From NCBI RefSeq assembly GCF_003595525.1, contig NZ_CP022680.1:894001-958000 (forward strand): a stretch of 64,000 nucleotides of DNA, in the 5' to 3' direction. The stretch comes from Streptococcus respiraculi. Its GTDB lineage: Bacteria > Bacillota > Bacilli > Lactobacillales > Streptococcaceae. The notes beneath the pieces are model-generated. The model made no database searches and was not told the DNA's origin. It saw only the letters and a list, made by a program, of their open reading frames with translations. Both the position numbers and the translations under genes were made by a program. Position 1 is the first letter of the stretch, and every line of letters begins with the position of its first letter. Shown here piece by piece: positions 25,339 through 33,991 of this stretch.

Positions 25339-26241
25339 ATGATGGTAAAACGAATTTTAGACTGTACAACAAGTGACTTTTTATCCTACGATAGAAAAGA
25401 ATTAAAACAAGCAATTCAAGCAGGAGAAGGACGAACCATTTGTTCAGAAATGGTTGCCTCAAGACCGTCTTGTGGAGGAAATCTGAGTAATGCTGAAATC
25501 GCACGTGCATTTGGTGCAGATTTGATGCTCCTAAATGGTTTTGATTGTTTCCATCCAGTTGTCTACGGTATCGAAGGAGAGTCAAAAGAGGTTATCCACA
25601 AGTTAAAGGAATTAGTAGGACGTCCAATCGGTGCGAATCTAGAACCGATTGATGCAGATGTGGCGATGTTAGAAGGACGCATTACCTTGGAGGAAGGACG
25701 AATCTGTACCGTTGAAACCTTGCAAGCAGCAAATGAGCTAGGCTTAGATTTTGTTTGCCTAACAGGAAATCCAGGAACAGGTGTTTCAAATAAACAGATT
25801 GCCCACTATATTCGAGTGGCTAGAGAGCATTTTAATGGTCTGATTATTGCTGGGAAAATGCACGGAGCAGGCGCAAATGAGCCGGTGTCCAATCTTGAGA
25901 TTATGAAAGAATTTATCGATGCTGGAGCAGACATTGTTCTTGTACCAGCTGTCGGCACTGTTCCTGGCTTTACTGATGAAGAATTAGTTAAAATTGTTCA
26001 GTTTGCCCATGCAAATGGTGCACTCGTCATGTCAGCGATTGGAACTAGTCAAGAAGGTGCGACAGAGCGCGTGATTGAAGATTTGGCGATCCGTAACAAA
26101 ATTGCAGGAGTGGATATCCAGCATATCGGCGATGCAGGTTATGGGGGCTTGGCTAACGTGGAAAATATCTTTGCCATGTCGGTAGCAATTCGGGGACGTC
26201 GCCATACGATTAACAGAGTAGCTATTTCCGTCAATAGATAG
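25339..26241 (+). CDS. Putative TIM-barrel protein (DUF7916-like)
   Basis: 300 residues; alternating strands and helices with glycine-rich turns (GADLMLLNGFDCF, GRPIGANLEPID, DFVCLTGNPGTGVSN, IIAGKMHGAGANEP, GADIVLVPAVGTVPG, DIQHIGDAGYGG) suggest a TIM barrel. I associate it with a recently numbered DUF family often near PTS genes, but the name is from memory. It has no assigned reaction. An early conserved stretch, TICSEMVASRPSCGGNLSNA, may bear functional cysteines. It is last in the locus, followed by a terminator. Confidence 0.65.
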   Translation: MMVKRILDCTTSDFLSYDRKELKQAIQAGEGRTICSEMVASRPSCGGNLSNAEIARAFGADLMLLNGFDCFHPVVYGIEGESKEVIHKLKELVGRPIGANLEPIDADVAMLEGRITLEEGRICTVETLQAANELGLDFVCLTGNPGTGVSNKQIAHYIRVAREHFNGLIIAGKMHGAGANEPVSNLEIMKEFIDAGADIVLVPAVGTVPGFTDEELVKIVQFAHANGALVMSAIGTSQEGATERVIEDLAIRNKIAGVDIQHIGDAGYGGLANVENIFAMSVAIRGRRHTINRVAISVNR

Positions 26242-26258
26242 TAGCAATGAATAAGCAG

Positions 26259-26293
26259 AATGGGAGGAACAACCTAGCGCTACTCCCATTTTT
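26259..26293 (+). terminator. Terminator of the PTS/peptidase locus
   Basis: AATGGGAG / CTCCCATT stem followed by TTT, 18 bases after the last stop codon. Confidence 0.65.
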
Positions 26294-26315
26294 AACGATT
26301 ATGGAAAGAAGATAT

Positions 26316-26404
26316 GTCAACTATTCCCAAACGAACTTACTAAGAGTATACCCGCATGACTGTTTTAGAGCGGTATAGTTTGAGTGGATTCTGACATTTT
26401 ATAG
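26316..26404. repeat. 89-bp dispersed repeat, copy 2
   Basis: Same orientation and length as 13726-13814, with about four differences (for example CCCAAAC for CCAAAAC). Together the two copies flank the region from aspA to the end of the PTS/peptidase locus. Confidence 0.85.
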
Positions 26405-26435
26405 AGTATCACCATATGATACGAAAATGAGGCTG

Positions 26436-26565
26436 GAACAAAAGTATCCGGTCTCGTTTCTTTTTGATCGTTTAAATAGCTTGATGTATATCAATAGTCA
26501 AGAGAGTGACTATTGATACCTGAGCCTAGAAACTAGAGATCGTGGCTTGTCTGGTTTGCGCTGGT
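26436..26565. repeat. Partial copy of the GGCTGGRACAAAA repeat with TATCAATAGTCA hairpin
   Basis: Starts GAGGCTGGAACAAAAGT and contains TATCAATAGTCA - 6 bases - TGACTATTGATA followed by CCTGAGCCTAGAAA. The same order of motifs occurs in reverse orientation at 36750-36911. The far end of that element is missing here, so this copy looks truncated just before the yqgQ promoter. Confidence 0.7.
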
Positions 26566-26591
26566 GAAATGTAAGGATTGTCTACTCGCTG

Positions 26592-26620
26592 TTGCATTAT
26601 CTTTGAAGTTTTGCTACACT
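26592..26620 (+). promoter_or_regulatory. yqgQ promoter, predicting a leaderless mRNA
   Basis: TTGCAT (26592-26597), 17-bp spacer, TACACT (26615-26620). The ATG at 26627 is where transcription should begin. Only T residues lie between, so there is no ribosome site. Confidence 0.6.
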
Positions 26621-26626
26621 TTTTTT

Positions 26627-26842
26627 ATGACGAAACTTTATGATGTACAGCAATTGTTAAAGCGTTTTGGAATTATTATCTATATGGGAAATCGGCTCTA
26701 TGATATCGAGTTGATGCAGATTGAGTTGCATGGTTTGTATCAAGCGGGAGTGCTAGACCGTATGGAGTATATGGAAGCTGAATTGGTTTTAAGACGCGAA
26801 CATCGCTTGGAGTCAGAGTATCAAGAGAAAAAGGAGAGTTAA
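26627..26842 (+). CDS. yqgQ: YqgQ family protein
   Basis: A 71-residue YqgQ protein starting MTKLYDVQQLLKRFGIIIYM. YqgQ has a helical fold with a suggested single-strand nucleic-acid binding role, not proven. In many Firmicutes it neighbours the glucokinase gene; here it precedes a rhodanese-like gene with its stop abutting that start. The first ATG after the promoter is chosen; longer in-frame starts lie upstream of the -10. Translation is probably leaderless. Confidence 0.8.
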   Translation: MTKLYDVQQLLKRFGIIIYMGNRLYDIELMQIELHGLYQAGVLDRMEYMEAELVLRREHRLESEYQEKKES

Positions 26843-27232
26843 ATGTCAACATTATATGTATTACTAGGATTTCTCGTATTACTAGGGGCTTGGATGGGGT
26901 TCAATTACTGGCGCTTGCGCCAAGCCGCAAAAGTAGTAGAAAACCATGAATTTGCGGAAAAAATTCATACCAGCCAGCTAATTGATGTGCGAGAGCCAGG
27001 AGAATACCATAAAAAACATATTATGGGTGCCCGTAATATCCCTTATCAACAATTGAAACAAAGTCTTGCAGCCCTTCGGAAAGATAAGCCTGTCTTGTTG
27101 TATGAAAATGATCGCGGACAGTTGGTTACTCAAGCAGCTCTGCTATTGAAAAAGCAAGGATTTAACGAAATTTATATTCTTAGCTATGGTTTGAATGCCT
27201 GGGATGGCAAAGTGAAAACAGTGGCTAACTAG
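26843..27232 (+). CDS. Membrane-anchored rhodanese-like protein without catalytic cysteine
   Basis: 129 residues: N-terminal membrane helix (LYVLLGFLVLLGAWMGFNYW), then a rhodanese domain with LIDVREPGEYHKKHIMGARN and YILSYGLNAWDG. The active-site loop, normally CxxGxR after a hydrophobic strand, reads LLYENDRGQ, with no cysteine, so sulfurtransferase activity is not expected. It follows yqgQ immediately, as in many streptococci, and has an AGGAG-type site. Confidence 0.82.
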   Translation: MSTLYVLLGFLVLLGAWMGFNYWRLRQAAKVVENHEFAEKIHTSQLIDVREPGEYHKKHIMGARNIPYQQLKQSLAALRKDKPVLLYENDRGQLVTQAALLLKKQGFNEIYILSYGLNAWDGKVKTVAN

Positions 27233-27258
27233 AAGTAGACACATTTGAAAGGTAAAAC

Positions 27259-28884
27259 ATGAAAAAATATACAGGGTTGGTCTTGCTCACAGCTTTAGTC
27301 TTAGGAGCAGCTCAACCATCGGCAGCAGTGGCAACCGTCACCGAGATTCATCAGCCGTCTCAAGCGCAGCTAGATCAAGCAGTAAAAAAGGCAGAAGCAG
27401 AGGTTCAAGCAACTCAGGCAGAAGTAAATCGCTTGGCTAATGAAGTCAATCAGGCAGAAGCACCTTACAAAGAGGCAAAAGAACGCTTAGAACGGGCCCA
27501 ACGAAAAGTGAATGCCATCAATCAAATGGTGTTATCAGCAGAATACATCGCGTCTTTAGAGGAGTATAATGTAACAGATGCTGCCGAACAAGAGGCACGC
27601 AATCACCTAAAAGAGTTAAAGGCTGGGGAGCGTGCTGCTAATTCATTTAAAAGCAATCCTGATGATCAGGTTAGAACGGTTAACCCCGCTCAACTGACGG
27701 AGGAACAAAAGAAAGAATTGGCGCATTTTGCGGCGGATGTCATCAATCAGTTGAGAAGCCAAGCAGGAACTCATAAAGTGATTGTTTCAGAAGGTGCGCA
27801 GCAGTTAGCAGCAACAGCTCAGTCGTCAAGTCAAGATACAGCTACTATTGCAGCAAGTCTAGGTTTAAAATCTGCTCGAGGCGAACAGGTGCCAGCCTAT
27901 ACAGACCTTGTAGCAGCAAGCGCAAAATCTGCAACCATGGATAATCTTAAAGCGGGGCTTTATGAAGCCATCTTGTCATGGTTAGTAGATAGTGAGAAGT
28001 GGGATGATGCCGTTCGAATCGTTGGATTAAATGATGAAACACCTTCTTATCTTGGTTTAGCTGTATCAAGCGCAGGTCTTCGCCTTATTCTAGTACCGCA
28101 AGAAAATATCAACCAAGGAAGTAGCTTTAATCAGACAGAAATCGTCAATCCAAATACAAGAGAGGCGATTTTAGAGGAGGCAAATCAAGCTGCTGCTGAG
28201 CTTCAGAAGAAACAAGCTGCCTATGAAATTGTAACAGATCAGTTAAAAGAGGCAAAAGCAACTTTGGCTGTGGCTCAAGACCGGTTGAAGCAAGTGCAAG
28301 ATGCCTTGGCAAAAGCGAAAGGAGTGGCTAAACCACCTGTAACCAAGCCAAGCCACACCAAGCCTGCTCCGCCCTCTACCAAATCAAATAGCGTCAAACC
28401 AGTAAAGCCAGTAAAGCCAGTAAAGCCAGTAAAGCCAGTAAAGCCAGTAAAGCCAGTAAAACCAAAGGCAGGGGCACAAGCAACAGATACGACTGTTCCT
28501 GTTTACCGCCTCTACCATCCAGGTTTAAGAGTTCACCTCTACACCAAAGATAGCAATGAAAAGACAGTCTTGTCTCAGCGTGGTTGGCAGTATGAAGGAA
28601 TTTCGTGGAAGACAGAGACACAGAAAGGAAAGCCAGTCTACCGCCTCTATCATCCAGGGCTCAAAGTTCATCTTTATACAATTGATGCGAATGAATATAA
28701 GGTTTTAGCAAATCGTGGTTGGAAACAAGAGGGTGTTGCTTACCGTTCTTACGGAGATGTCAAAATTTACCGTCTCTATCACCCAGGTTTGAAGAAACAC
28801 TTGTATACCAAAGATGCAAATGAATACAAAGTCTTAGCAAATCGTGGCTGGAAGCAAGAAGGCATCGCTTGGTATAGCCGATAG
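27259..28884 (+). CDS. Secreted coiled-coil protein with (VKP)8 linker and three YRLYHPGL repeats
   Basis: 541 residues. Signal peptide ~1-26 (KYTGLVLLTALVLGAAQPSA). Residues ~30-95 and ~295-355 are Ala/Glu/Lys/Gln-rich heptad coiled coils. Between them is a globular region (EEQKKELAHFAADVINQLRS ... VSEGAQQLAATAQ) resembling the CAP/SEC10-PgrA surface domains. A Pro-Lys segment with eight VKP tripeptides (~380-403) leads to three ~37-residue repeats of the DUF5648 type (YRLYHPGL...LYTKD/IDxNE...GW..EGI). No LPXTG motif: attachment is perhaps through the C-terminal repeats. Role is probably cell-surface; exact function unknown. Confidence 0.8.
   Translation: MKKYTGLVLLTALVLGAAQPSAAVATVTEIHQPSQAQLDQAVKKAEAEVQATQAEVNRLANEVNQAEAPYKEAKERLERAQRKVNAINQMVLSAEYIASLEEYNVTDAAEQEARNHLKELKAGERAANSFKSNPDDQVRTVNPAQLTEEQKKELAHFAADVINQLRSQAGTHKVIVSEGAQQLAATAQSSSQDTATIAASLGLKSARGEQVPAYTDLVAASAKSATMDNLKAGLYEAILSWLVDSEKWDDAVRIVGLNDETPSYLGLAVSSAGLRLILVPQENINQGSSFNQTEIVNPNTREAILEEANQAAAELQKKQAAYEIVTDQLKEAKATLAVAQDRLKQVQDALAKAKGVAKPPVTKPSHTKPAPPSTKSNSVKPVKPVKPVKPVKPVKPVKPVKPKAGAQATDTTVPVYRLYHPGLRVHLYTKDSNEKTVLSQRGWQYEGISWKTETQKGKPVYRLYHPGLKVHLYTIDANEYKVLANRGWKQEGVAYRSYGDVKIYRLYHPGLKKHLYTKDANEYKVLANRGWKQEGIAWYSR
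28393..28464 (+). repeat. 9-bp tandem repeat encoding (Val-Lys-Pro)8
   Basis: Eight copies of a 9-mer, six of them identical (GTAAAGCCA), inside the surface protein gene. Copy changes keep the frame, so only linker length would vary. Confidence 0.9.
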
Positions 28885-28885
28885 A

Positions 28886-28976
28886 AAAAAGAGGTTAGGG
28901 CCTAGTGAAGCGTATCCCAATCGTTAGCTGTTCTGTCTAAGGATTGAGGTGGTTCACTAGTTGTTCGGCCTCTTCT
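28886..28976 (+). terminator. Large hairpin after the surface protein gene
   Basis: AAGAGGTTAGGGCCTAGTGAA pairs, with mismatches, to TTCACTAGTTGTTCGGCCTCTT; a T-rich stretch follows. Confidence 0.6.
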
Positions 28977-29064
28977 TTCATGGCCGAAAAAGGAGTGTAA
29001 ACAGTCAAAACCAGAGACGATTCCTCAGTTCTATACTTTTGGGATAGGTTTGCGCTTTTAGTTG

Positions 29065-29073
29065 TGCTATAAT
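29065..29073 (+). promoter_or_regulatory. rsmD promoter (extended -10)
   Basis: TGC-TATAAT with the ATG seven bases later (29081). No Shine-Dalgarno lies between, so the mRNA is predicted to start at or next to the ATG. Confidence 0.55.
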
Positions 29074-29080
29074 AAGAACT

Positions 29081-29620
29081 ATGAGAATTATTTCTGGAAA
29101 TTATGGCGGAAGACCCCTCAAAACCTTGCCAGGAAAGACGACACGTCCGACCTCAGACAAGGTCCGAGGTGCTATGTTTAACATGATTGGTCCTTATTTT
29201 AACGGGGGTCGTGTTCTAGACTTGTTTGCAGGAAGCGGTGGCTTGTCTATTGAGGCTGTTTCACGGGGCATGGCGCAGGCTGTTCTGGTAGAACGTGACC
29301 GACAGGCGCAGGCGATTATCAAAGAAAACATTGCCATGACCAAGGAGGCAGGTAAGTTTCAACTGTTACAAATGGAAGCCAACCAAGCCTTGCAGGTCGT
29401 CAAAGGTCCGTTTGACCTCGTCTTTTTAGACCCACCTTACGCCAAGGAAACGATTGTTGAGACGGTCACGAGCTTATGTCAGAAAAATTTACTGGCAGAA
29501 GAGGTCATGGTGGTTTGTGAGACGGATAAGCAGGTCCAACTTCCAGAAGAAATCGCAGATTTGGGAATCTGGAAAGAAAAAATTTATGGAATCAGCAAGG
29601 TAACGGTCTATGTCAGATAA
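29081..29620 (+). CDS. rsmD: 16S rRNA (guanine966-N2)-methyltransferase
   Basis: 179 residues. Methylates G966 of 16S rRNA during small-subunit assembly. Motifs: the N-terminal [20 protein letters not shown] and [18 protein letters not shown]-binding [18 protein letters not shown], and catalytic FLDPPYAKE. It overlaps coaD by 11 bases, the usual Firmicute pairing. Confidence 0.92.
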   Translation: MRIISGNYGGRPLKTLPGKTTRPTSDKVRGAMFNMIGPYFNGGRVLDLFAGSGGLSIEAVSRGMAQAVLVERDRQAQAIIKENIAMTKEAGKFQLLQMEANQALQVVKGPFDLVFLDPPYAKETIVETVTSLCQKNLLAEEVMVVCETDKQVQLPEEIADLGIWKEKIYGISKVTVYVR

Positions 29621-30098
29621 AATCGGACTTTTTACAGGGTCATTTGATCCACTTACAAATGGGCATTTGGACTTGATTGAGCGTGCCAGTCACATGTTTG
29701 ATGTCCTCTATGTGGGGATCTTTGTCAATCCGCATAAGCGGGGACTCTTGACGAGTGAAGTGCGCAAACGCTTGATTGAAGAAGCAGTTGCCGATATGCC
29801 GAACGTCAAGGTATTGGTTAGCCAAGATGAGTTGGTGGTTGATGTGGCGCGCAAAATCGGTGCACGCTACTTGGTGCGTGGTCTACGCAATGGCATTGAT
29901 TTGGAATACGAATTGAGTTTTGATTTTTACAATCGCGCTTTAGCTCCAGAAATCGAGACCATTTATCTGTTAGCAAAGCCCGAGTACAAGTTTGTCTCTT
30001 CTAGTCAGGTGCGGGAATTGCTCCAATTTGGCCAAGATATCAGCCTCTATGTACCTAAAAATATTAGCAAGGAGCTAAACAAGAATGAAAAAAAATAG
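29610..30098 (+). CDS. coaD: Phosphopantetheine adenylyltransferase
   Basis: 162 residues. Transfers AMP to 4'-phosphopantetheine, the penultimate CoA step. Nucleotidyltransferase motif [15 protein letters not shown] with the (H/T)xGH signature, and the second ATP site [16 protein letters not shown]. Overlaps rsmD by 11 bases and sepM by 14 bases. Confidence 0.93.
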   Translation: MSDKIGLFTGSFDPLTNGHLDLIERASHMFDVLYVGIFVNPHKRGLLTSEVRKRLIEEAVADMPNVKVLVSQDELVVDVARKIGARYLVRGLRNGIDLEYELSFDFYNRALAPEIETIYLLAKPEYKFVSSSQVRELLQFGQDISLYVPKNISKELNKNEKK

Positions 30099-31134
30099 AA
30101 AATTACTCCTGATTCTCTCGCTTGTCGTATCAACTATTTTATTATGGGGGGCTTTTCTTTTCCCACTTCCCTACTATATCGAAAGTCCTGGTGGTGCATC
30201 GGATATCCGGTCGGTATTAACAGTTGGTGATAAAAAAGATAACAAGCCAGGTTCTTATAACTTTGTCTACGTACAGGTCAAGCCTGCAACGGCTGTTCAG
30301 CTCTTGTTTGCAGCTCTTGATTCGCACTCAGACATTATTTCCAAGGAAGAATTAGCCGGTGGTGCGAATACGGAAGAATTTTATCGTATCAGCCAATTCT
30401 ACATGGAAACATCGCAAAATATGGCCAAATACCAAGGCTTGACCTTGGCGAAGAAAGAAACGTCTCTGGAATTTTTCGGGGTTTACGTTTTGAATGTAAC
30501 GGATGATTCAACTTTTAAGAATATCTTGAATATTGCAGATACCGTAGTCAGTGTCAATGGCAAGACCTTTAAGAGTTCACCTGAATTGATTGAATACGTC
30601 AGCGGTTTGAAACTTGGTAGCGACGTCAAGGTCGGTTATTTGAGTGGAGGCCAAGAACAGACAGCAGACGGAAAAATCATCAAGTTAGCAAATGGTAAAA
30701 ATGGGATTGGGATTGGTCTGGTTGACCATACTGAAGTGAAAAGTAGTGAGAAGATTGACTTCCAGACAGGCAATATCGGTGGTCCTAGTGCAGGCTTGAT
30801 GTTTACGCTTGCCATTTATACCCAGTTGGCGGATCCTGATTTGCGGGACGGTCGCATGATTGCAGGAACTGGTACCATTGAGCAAGACGGTTCAGTCGGA
30901 GATATCGGTGGAGCAGACAAGAAAGTTCTCTCTGCGGCCAAAGCAGGAGCAAGTATTTTCTTTGTCCCGAATAACCCTGTTGACAAAGAGATTTTGAAGC
31001 AAAAACCAGATGCTAAAACCAACTATGAAGAAGCAATGGAGGCTGTTAAAAAGGACAAATTAGACATCAAGGTCGTACCTGTGACCAATGTCAAAGATGC
31101 CATTGACTACCTCAAGAAAACCAAGAGCCAGTAA
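30085..31134 (+). CDS. sepM: SepM-type PDZ/Lon-domain serine protease
   Basis: 349 residues, anchored by an N-terminal membrane helix ([20 protein letters not shown]) with the rest outside. A PDZ domain (~115-200; [31 protein letters not shown]) precedes a Lon-type protease domain with the Ser-Lys dyad Ser235 (GGPSAGLMF) and Lys280 ([11 protein letters not shown]). In S. mutans SepM trims the competence pheromone; in this organism the substrate is unknown. Ends in a terminator overlapping its stop region. Confidence 0.88.
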   Translation: MKKNRKLLLILSLVVSTILLWGAFLFPLPYYIESPGGASDIRSVLTVGDKKDNKPGSYNFVYVQVKPATAVQLLFAALDSHSDIISKEELAGGANTEEFYRISQFYMETSQNMAKYQGLTLAKKETSLEFFGVYVLNVTDDSTFKNILNIADTVVSVNGKTFKSSPELIEYVSGLKLGSDVKVGYLSGGQEQTADGKIIKLANGKNGIGIGLVDHTEVKSSEKIDFQTGNIGGPSAGLMFTLAIYTQLADPDLRDGRMIAGTGTIEQDGSVGDIGGADKKVLSAAKAGASIFFVPNNPVDKEILKQKPDAKTNYEEAMEAVKKDKLDIKVVPVTNVKDAIDYLKKTKSQ

Positions 31135-31147
31135 AAGGCTCTTTTTT
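31123..31147 (+). terminator. sepM terminator
   Basis: AAGAGCC / GGCTCTT with TTTT tail; the left arm is inside the last codons of sepM. Confidence 0.75.
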
Positions 31148-31188
31148 GCTAGTCCTCAACTAGTAGAAGAGGTTGCTTGCGTTAGCAC

Positions 31189-31593
31189 TATAGTGAATTG
31201 AATAAAGGTTAGGACATCGTTATACTCTATAAAAATCAAAATCTGACTAGCTTCCACAATTGAGAATTGTGGAAGGTTGGAAATAGCCCGAGCTTAGCTC
31301 GTCCCCTTGCAATTAAGAATTGTGGAAGGTTGGAAATAGCCCGAGCTTAGCTCGCCCCTTGCAATTAAGAATTGTGGAAGGTTGGAAATAGCCCGAGCTT
31401 AGCTCGCCCTTTGCAATTGAGAATTGTGGAAGGTTGGAAATAGCCCGAGCTTAGCTCGCCCTTTGCAATTGAGAATTGTGGAAGGTTGGAAATAGCCCGA
31501 GCTTAGCTCGTCCCCTTGCAATTGAGAATTGTGGAAGGCTGGAAATAGCCCGAGCACAGCTCTTAGTCCGTGTTTGGTTCTCAATCCACTAAT
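31189..31593. repeat. MITE-like repeat element, copy B
   Basis: Begins TATAGTGAATTGAATAAAGG and continues TTAGGACATCGTTA, the reverse complement of the right end of copy A (7129-7565). It ends in CTTAGTCCGTGTTTGGTTCT and CAATCCACTAATA, the reverse complement of copy A's left end. The ends are therefore shared in opposite orientation, while the interior differs: here it is filled by a tandem array. No gene is supported in 31148-31739. Confidence 0.75.
31263..31565. repeat. 52/53-bp tandem repeat array, five units plus a partial sixth
   Basis: Units start with AGAATTGTGGAAGGTTGGAA at 31263, 31316, 31368, 31420 and 31472, with a diverging sixth from 31525. Lengths are 53, 52, 52, 52 and 53 bases, nearly identical. 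Each unit carries a small hairpin CGAGC-tta-GCTCG and a CAATT-GAG-AATTG type dyad at the junctions; the first junction extends this to CTTCCACAATT / AATTGTGGAAG. Confidence 0.9.
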
Positions 31594-31739
31594 ACCTAAG
31601 AGGATATCGAAAAGTTGCCACATGGATTGGAGATGAGAATGTTCTGAAAATTCTCTTATACGTCTTGTCTCTATCAATCTGATGCTAAATCATGTTATAA
31701 TAATAAGGTTAGATAGAAAAAAAGAGAAAAGGAGGAGTG

Positions 31740-32306
31740 ATGAAAAAGGAAATCGCACCTGAATTGTACAATTATAATAAATTTCCTGGTCCAAGTTTTG
31801 CCCGTGTTGGGGACAAGGTTGTCGCAGAAAATATTGAATTAGACTTATTGGATGACTATCGTGAAGCCTTTGACCCGACGGCTTTTGGTCAACGATTTTC
31901 TCCCCTCATGTTAAAATTTGATTACATTGTGGGAGACTGGGGCAACGAACAGCTCCGTTTGAAAGGCTTTTACAAAGATGAAAAGGCAGTAAAGTCTGAT
32001 TTGAAAATCAGTCGTTTGGATGATTATTTGACCGAGTTTTGTAACTTTGGCTGTGCCTATTTTGTCTTGGAAAATCATGAACCGCAGGAACCACCAGTGG
32101 AAGTGGAAGAACGTCCAACCCGCAGACGTCGCAGTAGGAATAATCGTAAGCCTCAGCGTTCATTTACCGTAAAAGAAAAAAGCGATAAACAAAATCAACG
32201 TTCGCAAAAGCAAACCAAACCAGAACGTAGTAAAAAACAAAACAAGAAAAAGAATCAGCGTGAACCACAAGAAAACAAACGTGGCTTTGTGATTCGTCAA
32301 AAGTAG
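31740..32306 (+). CDS. yutD: YutD family protein with long basic tail
   Basis: 188 residues. Residues 1-~115 are the YutD (DUF1027) fold: [54 protein letters not shown]. From ~120 on, the protein is a disordered Arg/Lys/Gln tail ([16 protein letters not shown] and similar), likely nucleic-acid or ribosome binding. ATG 31740 follows GGAGGAG; a GTG three bases earlier is less likely. Gap of 7 bases to rlmN. Confidence 0.85.
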   Translation: MKKEIAPELYNYNKFPGPSFARVGDKVVAENIELDLLDDYREAFDPTAFGQRFSPLMLKFDYIVGDWGNEQLRLKGFYKDEKAVKSDLKISRLDDYLTEFCNFGCAYFVLENHEPQEPPVEVEERPTRRRRSRNNRKPQRSFTVKEKSDKQNQRSQKQTKPERSKKQNKKKNQREPQENKRGFVIRQK

Positions 32307-32313
32307 GAGACCT

Positions 32314-33426
32314 ATGAAACCATCGATTTATAGCCTGAGCCGTACTGATTTGACGGACTGGGTATTGGAACAAGACGAAAAAAAATTCCGAGCAACTCAG
32401 ATTTGGGAGTGGCTGTATCGCCAGCGTGTCCAGACCTTTGAAGAGATGACCAATCTTTCGAAGGACTTGATTGCAAAACTCAATGACCACTTTGTTGTCA
32501 ACCCTCTCAAGCAACGCATCGTGCAGGAATCAAAAGACGGGACAGTCAAATACCTCTTTGAATTGCCTGACGGTATGCTGATTGAGACCGTTTTGATGCG
32601 GCAACATTATGGTTTATCTGTCTGCGTGACGACCCAGGTTGGCTGTAATATTGGCTGTACCTTCTGCGCTTCTGGCTTGATTCGCAAGCAACGGGATTTG
32701 AATAGCGGAGAAATCATGGCGCAGATTATGCTAGTGCAGAAGTATTTTGACGATCGCAATCAAGGTGAACGTGTCAGCCATATCGTGGTCATGGGGATTG
32801 GAGAACCTTTTGACAACTATGATAATGTCCTTAATTTCTTACGGATTGTCAATGATGACAAGGGAATGGCAATCGGAGCTCGTCATATCACGGTGTCTAC
32901 CTCTGGATTAGCACCGAAGATCCGTGAATTTGCGCGAGAAGGTGTGCAGGTCAATCTTGCCGTTTCTCTTCACGCACCGAATAACGATATTCGCTCAAGT
33001 ATCATGCGAATTAACCGCAAGTTTCCAATCGAGGTCTTATTTGAAGCGATTGAAGATTATATTGAAACGACAAACCGCCGTGTAACCTTTGAGTACATCA
33101 TGCTCAACGAAGTCAATGACGGTGTAGAACAGGCGCAAGAATTGGCAGATTTGACCAAGAAAATTCGTAAGTTGTCTTATGTCAATTTGATTCCCTACAA
33201 TCCTGTCAGTGAGCATGATCAGTATAGTCGCTCTACGCCAGAACGTGTGGCAGCCTTCTATGATTGCCTTAAGAAAAATGGTGTCAACTGCGTTGTCCGT
33301 CAGGAACATGGTACCGATATTGATGCAGCCTGCGGTCAGTTGCGTTCCAACACCATGAAAAAAGACCGCGAATCAGCGCGTGCCCGCATCGCAGCAGCCA
33401 AGGCAAAAGCAGGCATTAAGGCATGA
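32314..33426 (+). CDS. rlmN: 23S rRNA A2503 / tRNA A37 C2-methyltransferase
   Basis: 370 residues, radical SAM. Cluster cysteines are in [16 protein letters not shown]; the second catalytic cysteine is in the C-terminal [17 protein letters not shown]. Methylates C2 of adenosine 2503 in the peptidyl-transferase centre. Four-base overlap with the VanZ-like gene (ATGA). Confidence 0.93.
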   Translation: MKPSIYSLSRTDLTDWVLEQDEKKFRATQIWEWLYRQRVQTFEEMTNLSKDLIAKLNDHFVVNPLKQRIVQESKDGTVKYLFELPDGMLIETVLMRQHYGLSVCVTTQVGCNIGCTFCASGLIRKQRDLNSGEIMAQIMLVQKYFDDRNQGERVSHIVVMGIGEPFDNYDNVLNFLRIVNDDKGMAIGARHITVSTSGLAPKIREFAREGVQVNLAVSLHAPNNDIRSSIMRINRKFPIEVLFEAIEDYIETTNRRVTFEYIMLNEVNDGVEQAQELADLTKKIRKLSYVNLIPYNPVSEHDQYSRSTPERVAAFYDCLKKNGVNCVVRQEHGTDIDAACGQLRSNTMKKDRESARARIAAAKAKAGIKA

Positions 33427-33968
33427 AACAACTCTTCCAAAAAGACGGAGAATTGACTCTTCTTGGTCGAAAAATAACCTTGTTCTTAGCGCGGATTTAT
33501 GCTCTTGTAATCTGTTGCATGTGCTTTCTGCCACAAAATATTTACCCTCAGTACAAGATGTTTTCTACGCCAGGCATCGTCCAAATCGGTAGCCTCTATA
33601 TTTTACCAATTCCGTTTAATAGTTTTGTGAATGCTGATAAGCTGGACAGTCTGGCTGATTGGTGGCTGGTTTTGCTTCAAAATCTGACCAATATTTTTCT
33701 GCTCTATCCTATCGTCTTAGCTTTTGTGTTTCTTTTTAAAAAATGGCAGAGCCTTCGAGCGGTTATCACTTATAGCTTTTTAATCAGTCTATTCATCGAG
33801 TGTACCCAGCTCTTGCTGGACTTCCTCTTTGATGTTGGTCGCGTCTTTGAAATTGATGACCTCTGGACCAATACATTGGGTGGAATTCTTGCCTACCTGA
33901 CCTATCGTGTCTGGAAGAAAGCCTTTACAAAAAATGAAGATTTTTTCAAAAAGCACTTGACAAAGTAA
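33423..33968 (+). CDS. VanZ family membrane protein
   Basis: 181 residues with four hydrophobic spans: [42 protein letters not shown] region, [20 protein letters not shown] and [12 protein letters not shown]. The motif [10 protein letters not shown]...[16 protein letters not shown] is the VanZ signature. Role is uncertain: VanZ members are linked to glycopeptide tolerance but most are uncharacterised. It follows rlmN, as in other streptococci. The T-box promoter overlaps its last codons. Confidence 0.85.
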   Translation: MKQLFQKDGELTLLGRKITLFLARIYALVICCMCFLPQNIYPQYKMFSTPGIVQIGSLYILPIPFNSFVNADKLDSLADWWLVLLQNLTNIFLLYPIVLAFVFLFKKWQSLRAVITYSFLISLFIECTQLLLDFLFDVGRVFEIDDLWTNTLGGILAYLTYRVWKKAFTKNEDFFKKHLTK

Positions 33969-33985
33969 AAAAGAAGCCCTATAAT
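33957..33985 (+). promoter_or_regulatory. Promoter of the tryptophan T-box transcript
   Basis: Fully consensus TTGACA (33957-33962), 17-bp spacer, TATAAT (33980-33985); overlaps the end of the VanZ-like gene. Confidence 0.85.
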
Positions 33986-33991
33986 GTTTAC

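Noticed and set aside
28394..28621. A Leu/Ala-rich minus-strand frame opposite the VKP linker
   Set aside because: Mirror translation of the 9-bp repeats in the surface protein gene; not a gene.
31399..31677. A 92-codon minus-strand reading frame across the 52-bp array
   Set aside because: It is a product of the tandem repeats, with no ribosome site and no homology to a known family.
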